The translations under genes were made by a program, and so were the position numbers. 64,000 bases of DNA from Paraburkholderia hiiakae (GTDB taxonomy: Bacteria; Pseudomonadota; Gammaproteobacteria; Burkholderiales; Burkholderiaceae): NCBI RefSeq assembly GCF_904848665.1, contig NZ_CAJHCQ010000002.1, positions 434,001 to 498,000 of the forward strand. Reading direction: 5' to 3'. Below the pieces are notes generated by a model. It was not told the origin of the DNA and did not search any database. It saw only the letters and a program-made list of their open reading frames with translations. The stretch's first letter is position 1. Each line of letters starts with the position of its first letter. Shown piece after piece: positions 18,011 through 27,562 of the stretch.

Positions 18011-19147
18011 TCAGGCCGGCTCCGGGTCCAGATAGTTGGTTACCGGAACAACAGCAGGTTCCGGCAGATGGTTGTCGGCCTTCGAGCGACTCGAATCAGT
18101 CCGCTTCATATCTTCAGTCAGTCGCGCGTCCAGTGCAGTAGCGATCTGCGCGAGCAATTCGGTTATCAGCGTCTGCCGCCTGCGAAATTCAGCACGCCGG
18201 TTTGAGGGCACCTCGCTGATGTCGCGATGATGTGGACGAAGCGGCAACACGAACCGCCCATCGACCTCAACGCCACCTGATTCACGCCAGAAGCCGTTAT
18301 AGTCCGCACTAAACTGAACGGCGGTTGCGGCGGAAACGTGCGTCTCCTTCGTCACACCGGTGAGCGTGTCTACCGCTGCCATCGTGCAGAGTTCGCCAAC
18401 GGCTTCCATGACAGCGGCCTTCGGTCTCAACCCATGGCATGCGCGCGTAGCGTCGCGCACACGCTCCCGATCCGCCCCGGCTGGCCCTTGCAGGCCGCCG
18501 ATCAACGCCCCCCGTTTGCCTGAACCGGCGTGCTTTTCGAAACTGATAGTCGCCCACGCAAGATCGACCTGCTCGAATGTGTCGCGCCAGGCGACGGTAA
18601 GCAACCCTTCGCGCCAGCAGCGGACCGGCTCGCTCACGACGAGCGCAAACCTTCCACTCGACGCCAAAGTTACGTGTTCCGAATTCAGGTAGAGCCTGCG
18701 AACCAGGTCTTCACCAAACAGTTCCCGGACGACTCGGAAATGTCCGCATAGGAGTTTCGCCCGCGAGAAAGCGCGCATATCGGACTGTGCAAAGCAATGA
18801 AAGGGACGCTCGAGAAATCGCCTGTTACGGGCAGCAATATCCGCAAGGAGGGAGTTCGTCACCAGTGCCCGCAACCAGATGCGGGCCGCACGTGGATAGA
18901 GCAGTGCGTACATGAGTACGCGGACCTGCCGGAAGAGGGCATGAGGAGTCCGCTCTGGGATAGACCTGGACAGCAGGTGGAAAATATCAGCGATCGACAC
19001 TATTAACCATGACCGATTTTTCGTTTTTATGAATGCCCCAAATACGGAGGCAGCTGCGGAAAATATGGAAGTCTCCGCCGGCGAACTTGTTGCAAGGGCT
19101 AACTCCAGGAAAATCCCTGATGCGTCTGAAGAAGTGCCCGACGCCAC
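18011..19147 (-). CDS. DUF535 (VirK/YbjX-like) protein
   Basis: Up to 378 residues. Family hallmarks are the GALIGGLQGP segment in the middle and the C-terminal FSADYNGFWRESGG. VirK-like proteins are linked in enteric bacteria to virulence and envelope stress, but no biochemical activity is established. The assigned start is a GTG at 19147 without a clear ribosome site; the conserved part begins around NRSWLIVSIADIFHLL, so the true start may be about 50 codons later. It stands alone, with no obvious operon partner. Confidence 0.75.
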   Translation of the reverse strand: MASGTSSDASGIFLELALATSSPAETSIFSAAASVFGAFIKTKNRSWLIVSIADIFHLLSRSIPERTPHALFRQVRVLMYALLYPRAARIWLRALVTNSLLADIAARNRRFLERPFHCFAQSDMRAFSRAKLLCGHFRVVRELFGEDLVRRLYLNSEHVTLASSGRFALVVSEPVRCWREGLLTVAWRDTFEQVDLAWATISFEKHAGSGKRGALIGGLQGPAGADRERVRDATRACHGLRPKAAVMEAVGELCTMAAVDTLTGVTKETHVSAATAVQFSADYNGFWRESGGVEVDGRFVLPLRPHHRDISEVPSNRRAEFRRRQTLITELLAQIATALDARLTEDMKRTDSSRSKADNHLPEPAVVPVTNYLDPEPA

Positions 19148-19825
19148 CGCGCGCAGTACGTCGTGTGGAGTGCCGGCGCTTCAATTCGCGACCAGGGCGC
19201 ACCCGAATGTCGACGCTGTATCTGTGGATCGGACTATCGATTGAATAGCATTCCTTATCAATAAGGTCGCCTTAGCTGCCGAGTTTCGACAAGCGCTTCG
19301 GCTGGATGTCATCGCCCGTCCTTCGGTCAGCGAACGCGAGCGTTCTTCCGAGGATTCGACCGGCTTTGTTTGGTTACAAAAGTTTTCTAAACGTTACGCG
19401 ATATTACTGGATATTTCATCGAACGCCTAGTATCTGACGAAGATAGTAAACGTCTCACCGAGGAACGCGCCGCGTCATGGAGGGACGGATTGGTGATCGG
19501 CTACCAGCCTTTTCTGCCGCGCTCCTGGGCGCCGAACGCAACGCTGCCGCCGGTCCAGTTTCTGGCGGAGTCGAGAGGCAGCAGAGCAGTCAATCAAGCT
19601 CGTCAGGATTCACCTTTAGGCACAGTCCTTTGCTGTCACATGCCGAGCGTCCGTTGATGAACGGCGATTCGCCAGGAGGATGAACAAGCCCGGACGCCGT
19701 CAGGCGGCGGCAATTACATACGACGCGCAGCAGCGGTATCCGCAAATGAAAAGCAAGAAACGGGACGCACTGACCGTCGATAAATCTGATCATGGCCTCC
19801 ACACGTAACCAAAAAGGATACAGAC
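19148..19825. other. Long intergenic region without a supported gene
   Basis: About 680 bases. Short frames occur (for example 19477-19683) but lack start signals or recognisable protein. A small perfect dyad, CCTTAT-CA-ATAAGG, lies at 19253-19266, and an AT-richer stretch around 19370-19420 may hold a promoter. An AAAAAGGA ribosome site belongs to the next gene. Confidence 0.5.
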
Positions 19826-21028
19826 ATGGAAGCCTCCAAGGTCAGCAGCGGCGGTGACACAACCCTATGTAACGCTTCGACGCGCGGGTGGCTTTCAGTC
19901 GCCGCCGTTTCGTTCGGTACATTCGCTCTCGTCACGAGCGAGCTAATGCCAATCGGGCTTCTACCGAAGATCGCGGCCGGCGTGCGTGCGGTCGAAGGCA
20001 ATGTGGGTCTCACGATCACCATTCCGGGATTGGTGGCAGCGTTCGCCGCCCCTGCTTTGATCGTCGCCTCACGGCGTCTTGATCGGCGTGGGTTGCTTTG
20101 GCTGACCACCACGATGTTGATCTTCTCCAATCTGATTGTCGCCTCGGCCGCCCGTCTTTCTACGTTGCTGGCCGGACGTGTTTTGCTTGGGATCGCCATT
20201 GGCGGCTTCTGGGCCATCGGCGCAGCAGTGGCGAGGCGACTGGTGCCGCCGGAATCCGCCGGCCGCGCAACGGCGCTGGTGTTCTCCGGTATTTCCGCGG
20301 GCACGGTAATCGGATTACCCGCGGGGACGTTGCTCGGGGAACTGTGTGGTTGGCGCATCGCGTTCTCGGGAGCGGCTACCCTCGGCGGCATAGCGCTCGC
20401 GGCACAACTCTGTCTGCTGCCGAGATTGGCCGCAACGGACGCCGTCGGTCTGCGGCAATTGCCTGCGGTTGCCCGCATCCCGCGAGCGAGGGTAGCGCTC
20501 GTCGCCGTCGCGTTGGTGATAGGCGGTCATTTCATGGCTTATACGTATCTCGCGTCTTTCCTCGAACAGCGGGCAGCGGTCTCGCCGGGAGTGGTTTCCG
20601 CTGTGTTTCTGGCCTACGGCCTGGCCGGTTTGGCTGGAAATACCATTGCTGGAGAACTGGTTCAGCGCGACGTACGCAGGGTTCTAACGGGCGCGGGACT
20701 GTTGGTGGCAGCGACGATTCTTCTTCTTTCGCTGGTCGGCTCCCGCCCGCTTATCGCCATAGCACTGGTCATTATCTGGGGGTTCGGATTTGGCGCGGTG
20801 CCGGTCTCTCTGCAAACGTTGATGTTCATGGCTGCGCCCGCACTCCAGGAAGGCGGTAGTGCGCTATTCGTTTCGACTTTTCAGTTGGCTCTCGCGAGTG
20901 GAGCGTTCCTCGGCGGCCTCGCCGTGAGTTCGGGAGGTATTACGGTGGCCACGCTGCTGGGAGGGGCAGCCGTTCTTACGATGCCTGCCACGATCTGGAT
21001 CTTTGGTAAGTCCGTTTCGCCACGGTAA
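19826..21028 (+). CDS. DHA1-family MFS efflux transporter (NepI-like)
   Basis: A 400-residue inner membrane exporter with about 12 helices. LLAGRVLLGIAIGGFWAIGA followed by RRLVPPESAGRA is characteristic of the NepI/AraJ-type drug:H+ antiporter branch; NepI exports purine ribonucleosides in E. coli. An AAAAGGA ribosome site precedes the ATG. It is a lone gene with no adjacent regulator, so the substrate is open. Confidence 0.87.
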   Translation: MEASKVSSGGDTTLCNASTRGWLSVAAVSFGTFALVTSELMPIGLLPKIAAGVRAVEGNVGLTITIPGLVAAFAAPALIVASRRLDRRGLLWLTTTMLIFSNLIVASAARLSTLLAGRVLLGIAIGGFWAIGAAVARRLVPPESAGRATALVFSGISAGTVIGLPAGTLLGELCGWRIAFSGAATLGGIALAAQLCLLPRLAATDAVGLRQLPAVARIPRARVALVAVALVIGGHFMAYTYLASFLEQRAAVSPGVVSAVFLAYGLAGLAGNTIAGELVQRDVRRVLTGAGLLVAATILLLSLVGSRPLIAIALVIIWGFGFGAVPVSLQTLMFMAAPALQEGGSALFVSTFQLALASGAFLGGLAVSSGGITVATLLGGAAVLTMPATIWIFGKSVSPR

Positions 21029-21384
21029 CGATCGTTAGCGCGGGGTGCGTTCGGTCGACAGGACGCCGGTATCGAGGTGATCTGCCATGCAGCCATTTGT
21101 AGCTGCACTCATCCATCATTCAGAACAGCATTGAAACGGCACCCGATTGGGCAGTAGTTGGGTCGATTCGTGCCTGAAGCAGTCGGCTCAAGTCGACTGT
21201 GGATTCAACCGGTCGAGCGGCGAGCGTGGGGTCGTGCACAATCAAACTAGCGCGGGCATGAATGGCATATCTGCCAGTGAGCCTTCAGGCGCTGCAAGAA
21301 GCGCTTGCAGGCGAAGCACTCGTGGAATCGAAGCTGAACACGCGTGGTCGCCGTTTTCTCATCAGGTTCCCTTTTCGTTGTTAC
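21029..21384. other. Intergenic region between convergent genes
   Basis: About 356 bases between the efflux pump and the YitT gene, which point toward each other. Overlapping short frames have no ribosome sites or recognisable content. I see no strong terminator. Confidence 0.45.
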
Positions 21385-22005
21385 TCACCGGGCTGCCAGC
21401 GGCCTTCTCATAGCCATCACCCAGTCGACTCCCTTGCCTGCGAGGAAGATCGCGATCAGCGTGGCAAGCATACTTGCCCAGCCGAGGAACGCCCCCGAAA
21501 CCAGGACCACGAGTGTGTTCAAGAGAAATGAAAGCTGGCCAAAGCTAAAGCGCGGGTACCTGCGAGACAGCACCACACAGACGATATCCATTCCGCCCGT
21601 GGATCCCCGGCACATCAGAATGACGGCGATGGCGGCCCCGTTCAACAAGCCTCCGACCAGGGTTCCGAGCACGAGCCCGTGAATGCCCGGCATCGCGCTG
21701 AACAGCTTGAGAAAAACCGATATGGCCAAGGTGCCTGCGAGGCTCAGCATCAGGAAACGTAACCCGACTACGCGGAATCCAACGAGGAACAGAGGGATAT
21801 TGACCGCGAAATAGACGATATCGAATGGCAGGGCAAATTGACGCGATGCGAATGCCAACAGTCCGCCCAGACCGGGAGGCAAAATCTGGTTCGGCTGTAG
21901 CAGCACGTAATAGTTAAGGGCGATAACGGCCGATCCGAGTATCACCACGGCTGTCTCGAATCCCGTTCGCCACCAGGTTCCTTGCTCCAGGATCGGCTTA
22001 TTCAT
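21385..22005 (-). CDS. YitT-family (DUF161) membrane protein
   Basis: A 206-residue integral membrane protein with five or six hydrophobic helices. The pattern LNYYVLLQPNQILPPGLGGL near the N-terminus and RGSTGGMDIVCVVLSRR in the second half match the YitT family, which occurs widely in bacteria and has no settled function. Full-length YitT proteins often carry a C-terminal cytoplasmic DUF2179 domain; this one ends without it, as is common in proteobacteria. Confidence 0.85.
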   Translation of the reverse strand: MNKPILEQGTWWRTGFETAVVILGSAVIALNYYVLLQPNQILPPGLGGLLAFASRQFALPFDIVYFAVNIPLFLVGFRVVGLRFLMLSLAGTLAISVFLKLFSAMPGIHGLVLGTLVGGLLNGAAIAVILMCRGSTGGMDIVCVVLSRRYPRFSFGQLSFLLNTLVVLVSGAFLGWASMLATLIAIFLAGKGVDWVMAMRRPLAAR

Positions 22006-22128
22006 CGCTCGGGTTCGCCAATGGGCGTTCCATATTTAGTTATCCTGTCATCTAGAGGCCGCGCGCACAGGCGGCCCGCATCGCAGTGGGAATGTGGCCG
22101 GATAAAGCGCGTGCGCGCCTTATTTCGA

Positions 22129-22824
22129 TCACTGATCCTGGCCGTCTATCAGGACGAAATAGCGCTGTTCAGCGTTGAGAATGAATTCGAGCATGACGGT
22201 TCTTGCGCGCTTCGCATCGCGCTCGAGGAAGCTTTCCAGCAAGTCATGCATTCCGCCCAATGCGATCTTCTGGGTGGACGCGTCGGTTAGCGTGAGCGAT
22301 CTGACTTGTTGCGCGTGGTCCGCAAAACGTCTGATCGTGTCCTGCAACCGACTGTTCTGCACGGCTGAGAGCCAAACATCGCGAAACTCCACGTTGGCAG
22401 TGATCATCGCAGCGCGGTCCTGCTTTTCGCAGGCTCGCACGGCTTTCTGGTAAGCACGCTTCAGCGCGCCGTGCTGTTCGTCCGTTAGCGCCGCCGTTGC
22501 GCCAGCAGCTGCGCTCGGTTCGAGCAGTCTGCGGACTTCAAAAATCTCATGAATGTCGTCGTTCGTGAGTCTGGGCATGACAAAGCCACGCGTTGTGCCG
22601 ACCAGGTATCCCTCGTTGACCAGTCGGACAAGCGCCTGGCGAACAGGCATGCGCGTGCAGCCGAAGTCGTCGGCGATTTCATAGTCGAGAATGCGCTCGT
22701 TCGTCCCAATATCTCCGCGCTGCAGCCGCGCGCGGACCTCCTGGTAGATCGTCTCAGTCAGCGTCGTCTGTTTGAGCGCAGTTCTAGTGGGCGCTTTCGC
22801 AATCTTTTCAACCAGCGTCGTCAT
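22129..22824 (-). CDS. GntR-family regulator (FadR/FCD type)
   Basis: A 231-residue regulator. The winged helix-turn-helix spans about residues 15-80 (LDYEIADDFGCTRMPVRQA, LVNEGYL) and the FCD effector domain follows (FEVRRLLEPSAA). The frame is open to 23139, but sequence before MTTLVEKIAK is not protein-like for the family, so ATG 22824 is used. It is divergent from the catabolic genes starting at 23245. Dyads at 22839, 23173 and 23192 are likely operators. Confidence 0.85.
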   Translation of the reverse strand: MTTLVEKIAKAPTRTALKQTTLTETIYQEVRARLQRGDIGTNERILDYEIADDFGCTRMPVRQALVRLVNEGYLVGTTRGFVMPRLTNDDIHEIFEVRRLLEPSAAAGATAALTDEQHGALKRAYQKAVRACEKQDRAAMITANVEFRDVWLSAVQNSRLQDTIRRFADHAQQVRSLTLTDASTQKIALGGMHDLLESFLERDAKRARTVMLEFILNAEQRYFVLIDGQDQ

Positions 22825-22838
22825 GATGGCCGCTTTAT

Positions 22839-22854
22839 AAACTGGATTCAGAAT
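22839..22854. promoter_or_regulatory. Imperfect operator copy near the GntR start
   Basis: AAACTGGATTCAGAAT lies 15 bases upstream of the GntR start and matches the perfect palindrome at 23173 in 13 of 16 positions, which suggests autoregulation. Confidence 0.4.
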
Positions 22855-23172
22855 TCGTTCTTTATTCTCGTCCGCTCCAGTCTGGATTGTCAAGGCAGCC
22901 GAGAAGCCGGAGAGGCCGACGTCAAACAGCGTTGCGATGTGGTCCCGAAACGCTTGCGGTAAGCCCACCCCATTATTGTTGTTGAGGCAACTTGTTGTGA
23001 GCAGATTTCGCCCGTTTTGGCCTGAAAACGGGCGCGTGGTATCAGTGAAAACCCATCCCGGTAAAACCCCGAGTTCGTTATGGATCAAGGCTCTGCCGCG
23101 AGTTGGTGCCAGTCCCGGAGCACAGTTCGTTGACATCAAAATATATCCACAGTAATGTTCTTCTCAACCACA

Positions 23173-23207
23173 AAACTGAATTCAGTTTATGAATTGTCTG
23201 AACAATT
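23173..23207. promoter_or_regulatory. Two tandem palindromes upstream of the aldolase gene
   Basis: AAACTGAATTCAGTTT (23173-23188) is a perfect 16-base palindrome. Four bases later, AATTGT-CTGA-ACAATT (23192-23207) is a second perfect dyad. They lie 38-72 bases before the aldolase start, in promoter position, opposite the divergent GntR gene. Binding by that regulator is inferred. Confidence 0.55.
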
Positions 23208-23244
23208 ACGGCTTGACGGATAACCTTGAGCGAGGCGCAAATCC

Positions 23245-24009
23245 ATGCTCTTTCGCTCGCTGAAACCGCTCCTGGCCTGTGACGCGCCAGTTCATTTGAT
23301 CTGGCTGGCGCTGGGAAGCGTACCGATGGTGGAGTTTGCCGCTCATGCGAAGCCTGGCGCACTCGTTCTCGATCTCCAGCACGGCTTGTGGGAGCGCGGC
23401 ACGCTTGAATCGGCAATTGGCGCGGTTGGTGCGCAGATCCCGGTGATTGCCCGCTGCGCGGAGAATTCGCACGGCGCCATCGCACAGGCGCTGGACGCAG
23501 GCGCCGCTTCCGTACTGGTGCCGCTCGTCGAAACCACGGACGACGCGCGCAGGGCCGTACTCGCGGGACGTTACCCGCCAATGGGAAAGCGCTCTGCCGG
23601 CGGCGTGCGGCCATTGCTGGCGGGTCTCGAAGCGATGCGGGCCGCCGATCGCGACGTGGCAATCGGACTGATGATCGAAACGGCCGAGGGAGTCGAAAAC
23701 GTCGAAGCCATCGCGGCCATTGAGGGCGTCGATTATCTGTTCATCGGCACGGGCGATCTTGCTCTTTCGCGCGGCACCCACGATAGCCAGGTCATCAACC
23801 GCGACTGCGAGCGCGTGCTGCGTGCCGCCGCGGCAAACCGTTTGCCGTGCGGCATCTTCACCGGCAACGCACGTGCAGCAAGTCAGGCTGTCGAGAGCGG
23901 ATACCCGATGGTCGTCTGCGCCAACGACATTGACCTGGTAAAGCTAGGTTTCCTCGCGGCACGAGAAGAAGCGTGCCGCTCGTCGGACGACCGAAGCCAT
24001 TCATTTTGA
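23245..24009 (+). CDS. HpcH/HpaI-family class II aldolase
   Basis: A 254-residue aldolase of the HpaI/2-dehydro-3-deoxy-glucarate type. Conserved features are LVLDLQHG (catalytic His), VPLVETTDDARRAVLAGRYP, MIETAEGVENVEAI and GVDYLFIGTGDLALS. These enzymes cleave or form 4-hydroxy-2-oxo acids, releasing pyruvate and an aldehyde, with a divalent metal. As first gene after the putative operators it probably defines the GntR-controlled operon. Exact substrate unknown. Confidence 0.87.
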   Translation: MLFRSLKPLLACDAPVHLIWLALGSVPMVEFAAHAKPGALVLDLQHGLWERGTLESAIGAVGAQIPVIARCAENSHGAIAQALDAGAASVLVPLVETTDDARRAVLAGRYPPMGKRSAGGVRPLLAGLEAMRAADRDVAIGLMIETAEGVENVEAIAAIEGVDYLFIGTGDLALSRGTHDSQVINRDCERVLRAAAANRLPCGIFTGNARAASQAVESGYPMVVCANDIDLVKLGFLAAREEACRSSDDRSHSF

Positions 24010-24030
24010 TCGGACTCCAAAGGGATGACG

Positions 24031-25191
24031 ATGAATATCACGAGCCCAACGATCTTGGCGATGCCTGATTCGCCCATTATCGACGTCTGGCGTCTAGGAA
24101 TCGGCCGGAATGACGTCATAGGTCTGTGGGCGGGCGAGAGTGATCTGCCGACGCCGCAGGCGTTTTGTGACGCGGCAAGTCGCGCGCTGGCAGCCGGAAA
24201 GACTTTTTACTCGGCCAATCGCGGCATTTCTGAACTGCGAGATGCGATTCGCGCGTACTACACCCGGTTGTGCGCAATAGACGTCGAAGACGAGCGAATC
24301 GCCGCCACTTGCGGCGGCATGAATGCAGTCATGCTTGTCGCGCAAGCGATCATTGAGCCGGGCGACAACGTGGTGTGCGTGACGCCGTCGTGGCCCAATA
24401 TTCTGCGCGCCGTGACGATCGCCGGTGGCGACGTTCGTAGCGTGCCGCTCGACTACAGCGATGATGGATGGCATCTCGACCTGCAGCGGCTGATCGACGC
24501 TTGCGACGCTCGCACGAAGGCAATCTACTACGCGTCGCCGGGCAACCCGACGGGCTGGATGATGGAACGCGACCAGCAGCGGCAGTTGCTCGAATTCACG
24601 CGTTCGCGAGGAATCGCGATCCTGGCCGACGAGGTGTACCAGCGCATCGTCTATGACCGCCCGTATGCGCCTTCGCTGCTGGAAATCGCGTCTCCGGATG
24701 ACCCGGTTTTCGTGATCAACAGCTTTTCCAAAGCGTGGCTCATGACCGGCTGGCGCATGGGCTGGCTCGTGTACCCGCGCTCGATGCTCGACACATTCGA
24801 GAAACTAATTCAGTTCAACACGAGCGGAGGTCAGGCGTTCCTGCAGGCGGGGGCGGCAGCGGCCCTCAACGAGGGCGAGGCCGTCGTCGAAGCGTTCGTG
24901 TCGCGCTGCCGCGGCGGAAGGCAGATCGCACTCGATCGTCTGCACACTTTCGAAGGGCTGCACGTGGTGCCGGCCAGCGCTTCGTTCTATCTCATGTTCA
25001 GTATCGACGGAGTCACCGACACGCTCGAGTTTTGTCGGCGCGCGGTGCACGAAGCCGGCGTAGGGCTTGCGCCGGGCATCGCATTCGGCAGGGAGTCGGC
25101 GCACCAGATCCGGCTGTGCTACGCGCGCAGCGACGCCAGCCTGATCGAAGCCCTGGACCGACTTGATCCGCTGTTGCGCAACAGGCACTAG
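24031..25191 (+). CDS. Class I/II PLP-dependent aminotransferase
   Basis: A 386-residue fold-type I aminotransferase. The PLP lysine is K234 in NSFSKAWLMTGWRMGW; SPGNPTGWMM and ILADEVYQRIVYD carry the conserved Asn and Asp/Tyr. ATG 24031 is preferred over ATG 24025 because AAAGGG ends six bases before it. It is a paralogue of the aminotransferase at 47920. It follows the aldolase by 21 bases and so is probably in the same operon, supplying or consuming a 2-oxo acid. Confidence 0.9.
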   Translation: MNITSPTILAMPDSPIIDVWRLGIGRNDVIGLWAGESDLPTPQAFCDAASRALAAGKTFYSANRGISELRDAIRAYYTRLCAIDVEDERIAATCGGMNAVMLVAQAIIEPGDNVVCVTPSWPNILRAVTIAGGDVRSVPLDYSDDGWHLDLQRLIDACDARTKAIYYASPGNPTGWMMERDQQRQLLEFTRSRGIAILADEVYQRIVYDRPYAPSLLEIASPDDPVFVINSFSKAWLMTGWRMGWLVYPRSMLDTFEKLIQFNTSGGQAFLQAGAAAALNEGEAVVEAFVSRCRGGRQIALDRLHTFEGLHVVPASASFYLMFSIDGVTDTLEFCRRAVHEAGVGLAPGIAFGRESAHQIRLCYARSDASLIEALDRLDPLLRNRH

Positions 25192-25282
25192 ACCAGCCCG
25201 CGCAACCGGAATTTTGCCGCATTCACGTTCGGCGATCGCCGCCGGGCAGTTTCCCACCCAAAGAAGAGAGAAAGCTCTAATC

Positions 25283-26350
25283 ATGCAACGCAAACTCCAC
25301 GCCGCGATAGCCACTCTGGGGATCGGATTGACGGGCACGGCCTTCGCGCAAAGCTCCGTTACGCTGTACGGCATCGTCGACCAGAGCATTCGGTTCACGA
25401 ACAATTCGAATGCGGCGAACGACAACCAGGTGCAGTTGACCAACGGCGCGATTACCAATAGCCGCTGGGGTTTGAAGGGAGAGGAGGACCTGGGTGGTGG
25501 AATGAAGGCGGTGTTCCGTCTCGAAAGCGGTTTCGATCCGCAAACCGGCGAACTCAACAGCGGACGGCTGTTCGGCCGCTACGCCTACGTGGGCCTGTCG
25601 AGCAAACTTGGCACCTTCACCCTTGGCCGGCAGGGAACGGAGGCGTTCAACTTCTTCGGTGACTTCGATCCGCTGACCGTCGGCAATTACACGGCGAACT
25701 CGTGGCCCTTCTTCATGACGGTCGGCCGGATCGACAGCGCCGCGACCTACGCGGGTCAGTTCGGCGGGCTGCATCTTGGCGCGACCTACGGGTTCGGTCA
25801 GCAACCGGGCAGCCTCAGCAAGAACTCGTCCTGGAGCGTGCGCGCCTCATACGACCTCGGTCCGGCGAGCTTCGGCGGCACGTATCAGGAAACGCGCGAT
25901 CTCAGCAACAACATCCAGCGCATGTGGGGTCTCGGCGCGAAGTATGCCGCCGGCCCGGCCACGTTGTTCGCCGGGTACATGGGCGGCCAGGACGGCACGG
26001 GATTCGTCGATGAATCGCTCAACGATCCGAGCCGCACCGTTGCCACCGGCTCGTTCTCTGCCAACCAGCGTCGCGACATGACGCTCTATACGGGCGCAAC
26101 TTATCAGGCCACGCCAGCGCTGGCGCTCACGGGCGCGTTCTACTACGACGACATGCATAACCTCAACGGTTTCGCCGGCAACAACGGCGAGCGGTATACC
26201 GGCGTGCTGCTGGCCGAGTATTCGCTGTCGAAGGCCACGCAGGTCTACGGAACCGTCGACTACAACCACGTCTCGGGCGGCGCATATACCGAACTGCCGG
26301 GCAAGAACAACCAGACTGGTGTAGCGGTTGGCATCCGCCACATGTTCTGA
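25283..26350 (+). CDS. Gram-negative trimeric porin
   Basis: A 355-residue outer membrane porin. Signal peptide MQRKLHAAIATLGIGLTGTA is cleaved before QSSVTLYGIVDQ, and the protein ends in IRHMF, a barrel-assembly aromatic. The frame is open to 25163, but the signal peptide fixes ATG 25283. Placed between two PLP enzymes in the same orientation, it likely brings the substrate of this pathway into the periplasm. Confidence 0.93.
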   Translation: MQRKLHAAIATLGIGLTGTAFAQSSVTLYGIVDQSIRFTNNSNAANDNQVQLTNGAITNSRWGLKGEEDLGGGMKAVFRLESGFDPQTGELNSGRLFGRYAYVGLSSKLGTFTLGRQGTEAFNFFGDFDPLTVGNYTANSWPFFMTVGRIDSAATYAGQFGGLHLGATYGFGQQPGSLSKNSSWSVRASYDLGPASFGGTYQETRDLSNNIQRMWGLGAKYAAGPATLFAGYMGGQDGTGFVDESLNDPSRTVATGSFSANQRRDMTLYTGATYQATPALALTGAFYYDDMHNLNGFAGNNGERYTGVLLAEYSLSKATQVYGTVDYNHVSGGAYTELPGKNNQTGVAVGIRHMF

Positions 26351-26385
26351 CGCGAATCTCTAGTCACACTGAAAGGAACCCATAC

Positions 26386-27525
26386 ATGACTCATCCCGCC
26401 GATTCCGATCGCTCAGGGTGGCTGCTTTACCACTCGGTCGGCATGTTTCCGGGGCAGGAGGACGCGGTTCGCGCTGCGCTCGACGCCTTTGCGTCCAGCT
26501 GGTGCCGCCCCGACCTCAAACGATGGGACTACGGTCTCGAAGCTCGCCGTCAGGTGCTCGATCAATGGGCCACGCTGGTCAACGCTCCGCAACACGCCGT
26601 TTTTGCTTCGGAGAACGTCACTGACGCGTTCGCGCGCTTTGTCGGCGCGCTCGGTCGCGGACGTCTGGCTGGCCGTCGCGTGCTGATCGCCGGGGACTGC
26701 TTCCCGAGCCTGCACTACATGCTGCGCGGACTCGAGCCCGTGCTCGGCTTCACGCTCGATACGGTCCCGCTCGCGCCGGGCGCCGCCTACGTGACCGACG
26801 ACGAATTCATCGCCCATTGGCAGGAAGACGTGGCGCTCGCGATCATCACCTGGGTTACGTCGACCTCTTCGAAGCGCGCGGATGTTGCGCGGCTCGCTGC
26901 CCACGGCCGCGCGCAGGGCAGCCTGATTGCGGTCGATATCACGCAGGGCGCGGGCATTCTCGATTTCGACGTCACGCAGCCAGCCGTAGATTTTGTCGCC
27001 ACCACGACGCTCAAATGGCTGTGCGGCGCGCCGGGCACCGGGCTCGCGTATCTCGACCCGAAGCTCATCGACAGCGATATGAAGCCGCTCGTGCAAGGCT
27101 GGTTCAGCCAGCCCGATCCCTTCAATTGGGATCTCACGCGCTTCTCACTGGCTCCTGACGCGCGGCGCTTCGACGGCGGCACGCCATCGTTCTTGCCGTT
27201 CGTCGCGTCGAGCCCTGGACTCGCGTGGCGACTCTCGCCTGCGGCGGTCGGTATGCGTGAACACAACCTTGCGCTGTCGCGCGGGCTGATTGCGCTCGCC
27301 GACGCAAAGGGATACCGCGTGCGCTCGCCGCGCGACGACGCACAGCGCGGTGGCAGCGTGATGGCGGATCTGCCCGCTCACGTCGATCCGCAGGAGCTGG
27401 AGGGCGTCCTGGCGAAGCACGGGGTCCTGGTCGATACGCGAGGCAGTACCGTGCGCATGTCACCGGGCATGCTGACCACGCGTGGCGTGCTCGATACTTT
27501 GGCGACGTTGCTCCCAGAAGTCTGA
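26386..27525 (+). CDS. Class V aminotransferase, kynureninase-like
   Basis: A 379-residue PLP enzyme. The lysine is K210 in TTTLKWLCGAPGTGLAYL, preceded by VDITQGAGILDFDV with the cofactor-binding Asp. Overall pattern (GWFSQPDPFNWD, FDGGTPSFLPF) resembles kynureninase and related lyases/desulfurases more than the aminotransferases of serine metabolism. AAAGGAA precedes the ATG. A true kynureninase role is possible, given the cyclase of kynurenine-formamidase type at 34138, but is unproven. Confidence 0.82.
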   Translation: MTHPADSDRSGWLLYHSVGMFPGQEDAVRAALDAFASSWCRPDLKRWDYGLEARRQVLDQWATLVNAPQHAVFASENVTDAFARFVGALGRGRLAGRRVLIAGDCFPSLHYMLRGLEPVLGFTLDTVPLAPGAAYVTDDEFIAHWQEDVALAIITWVTSTSSKRADVARLAAHGRAQGSLIAVDITQGAGILDFDVTQPAVDFVATTTLKWLCGAPGTGLAYLDPKLIDSDMKPLVQGWFSQPDPFNWDLTRFSLAPDARRFDGGTPSFLPFVASSPGLAWRLSPAAVGMREHNLALSRGLIALADAKGYRVRSPRDDAQRGGSVMADLPAHVDPQELEGVLAKHGVLVDTRGSTVRMSPGMLTTRGVLDTLATLLPEV

Positions 27526-27562
27526 TCCGCTTGCGAAATGCAAATATCAAGGAAATAACGAC

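Noticed and set aside
22825..23139. N-terminal extension of the GntR regulator to residue 336
   Set aside because: The extra 105 residues are not family-like, and they cover the candidate operator at 22839; ATG 22824 gives a normal-length protein.
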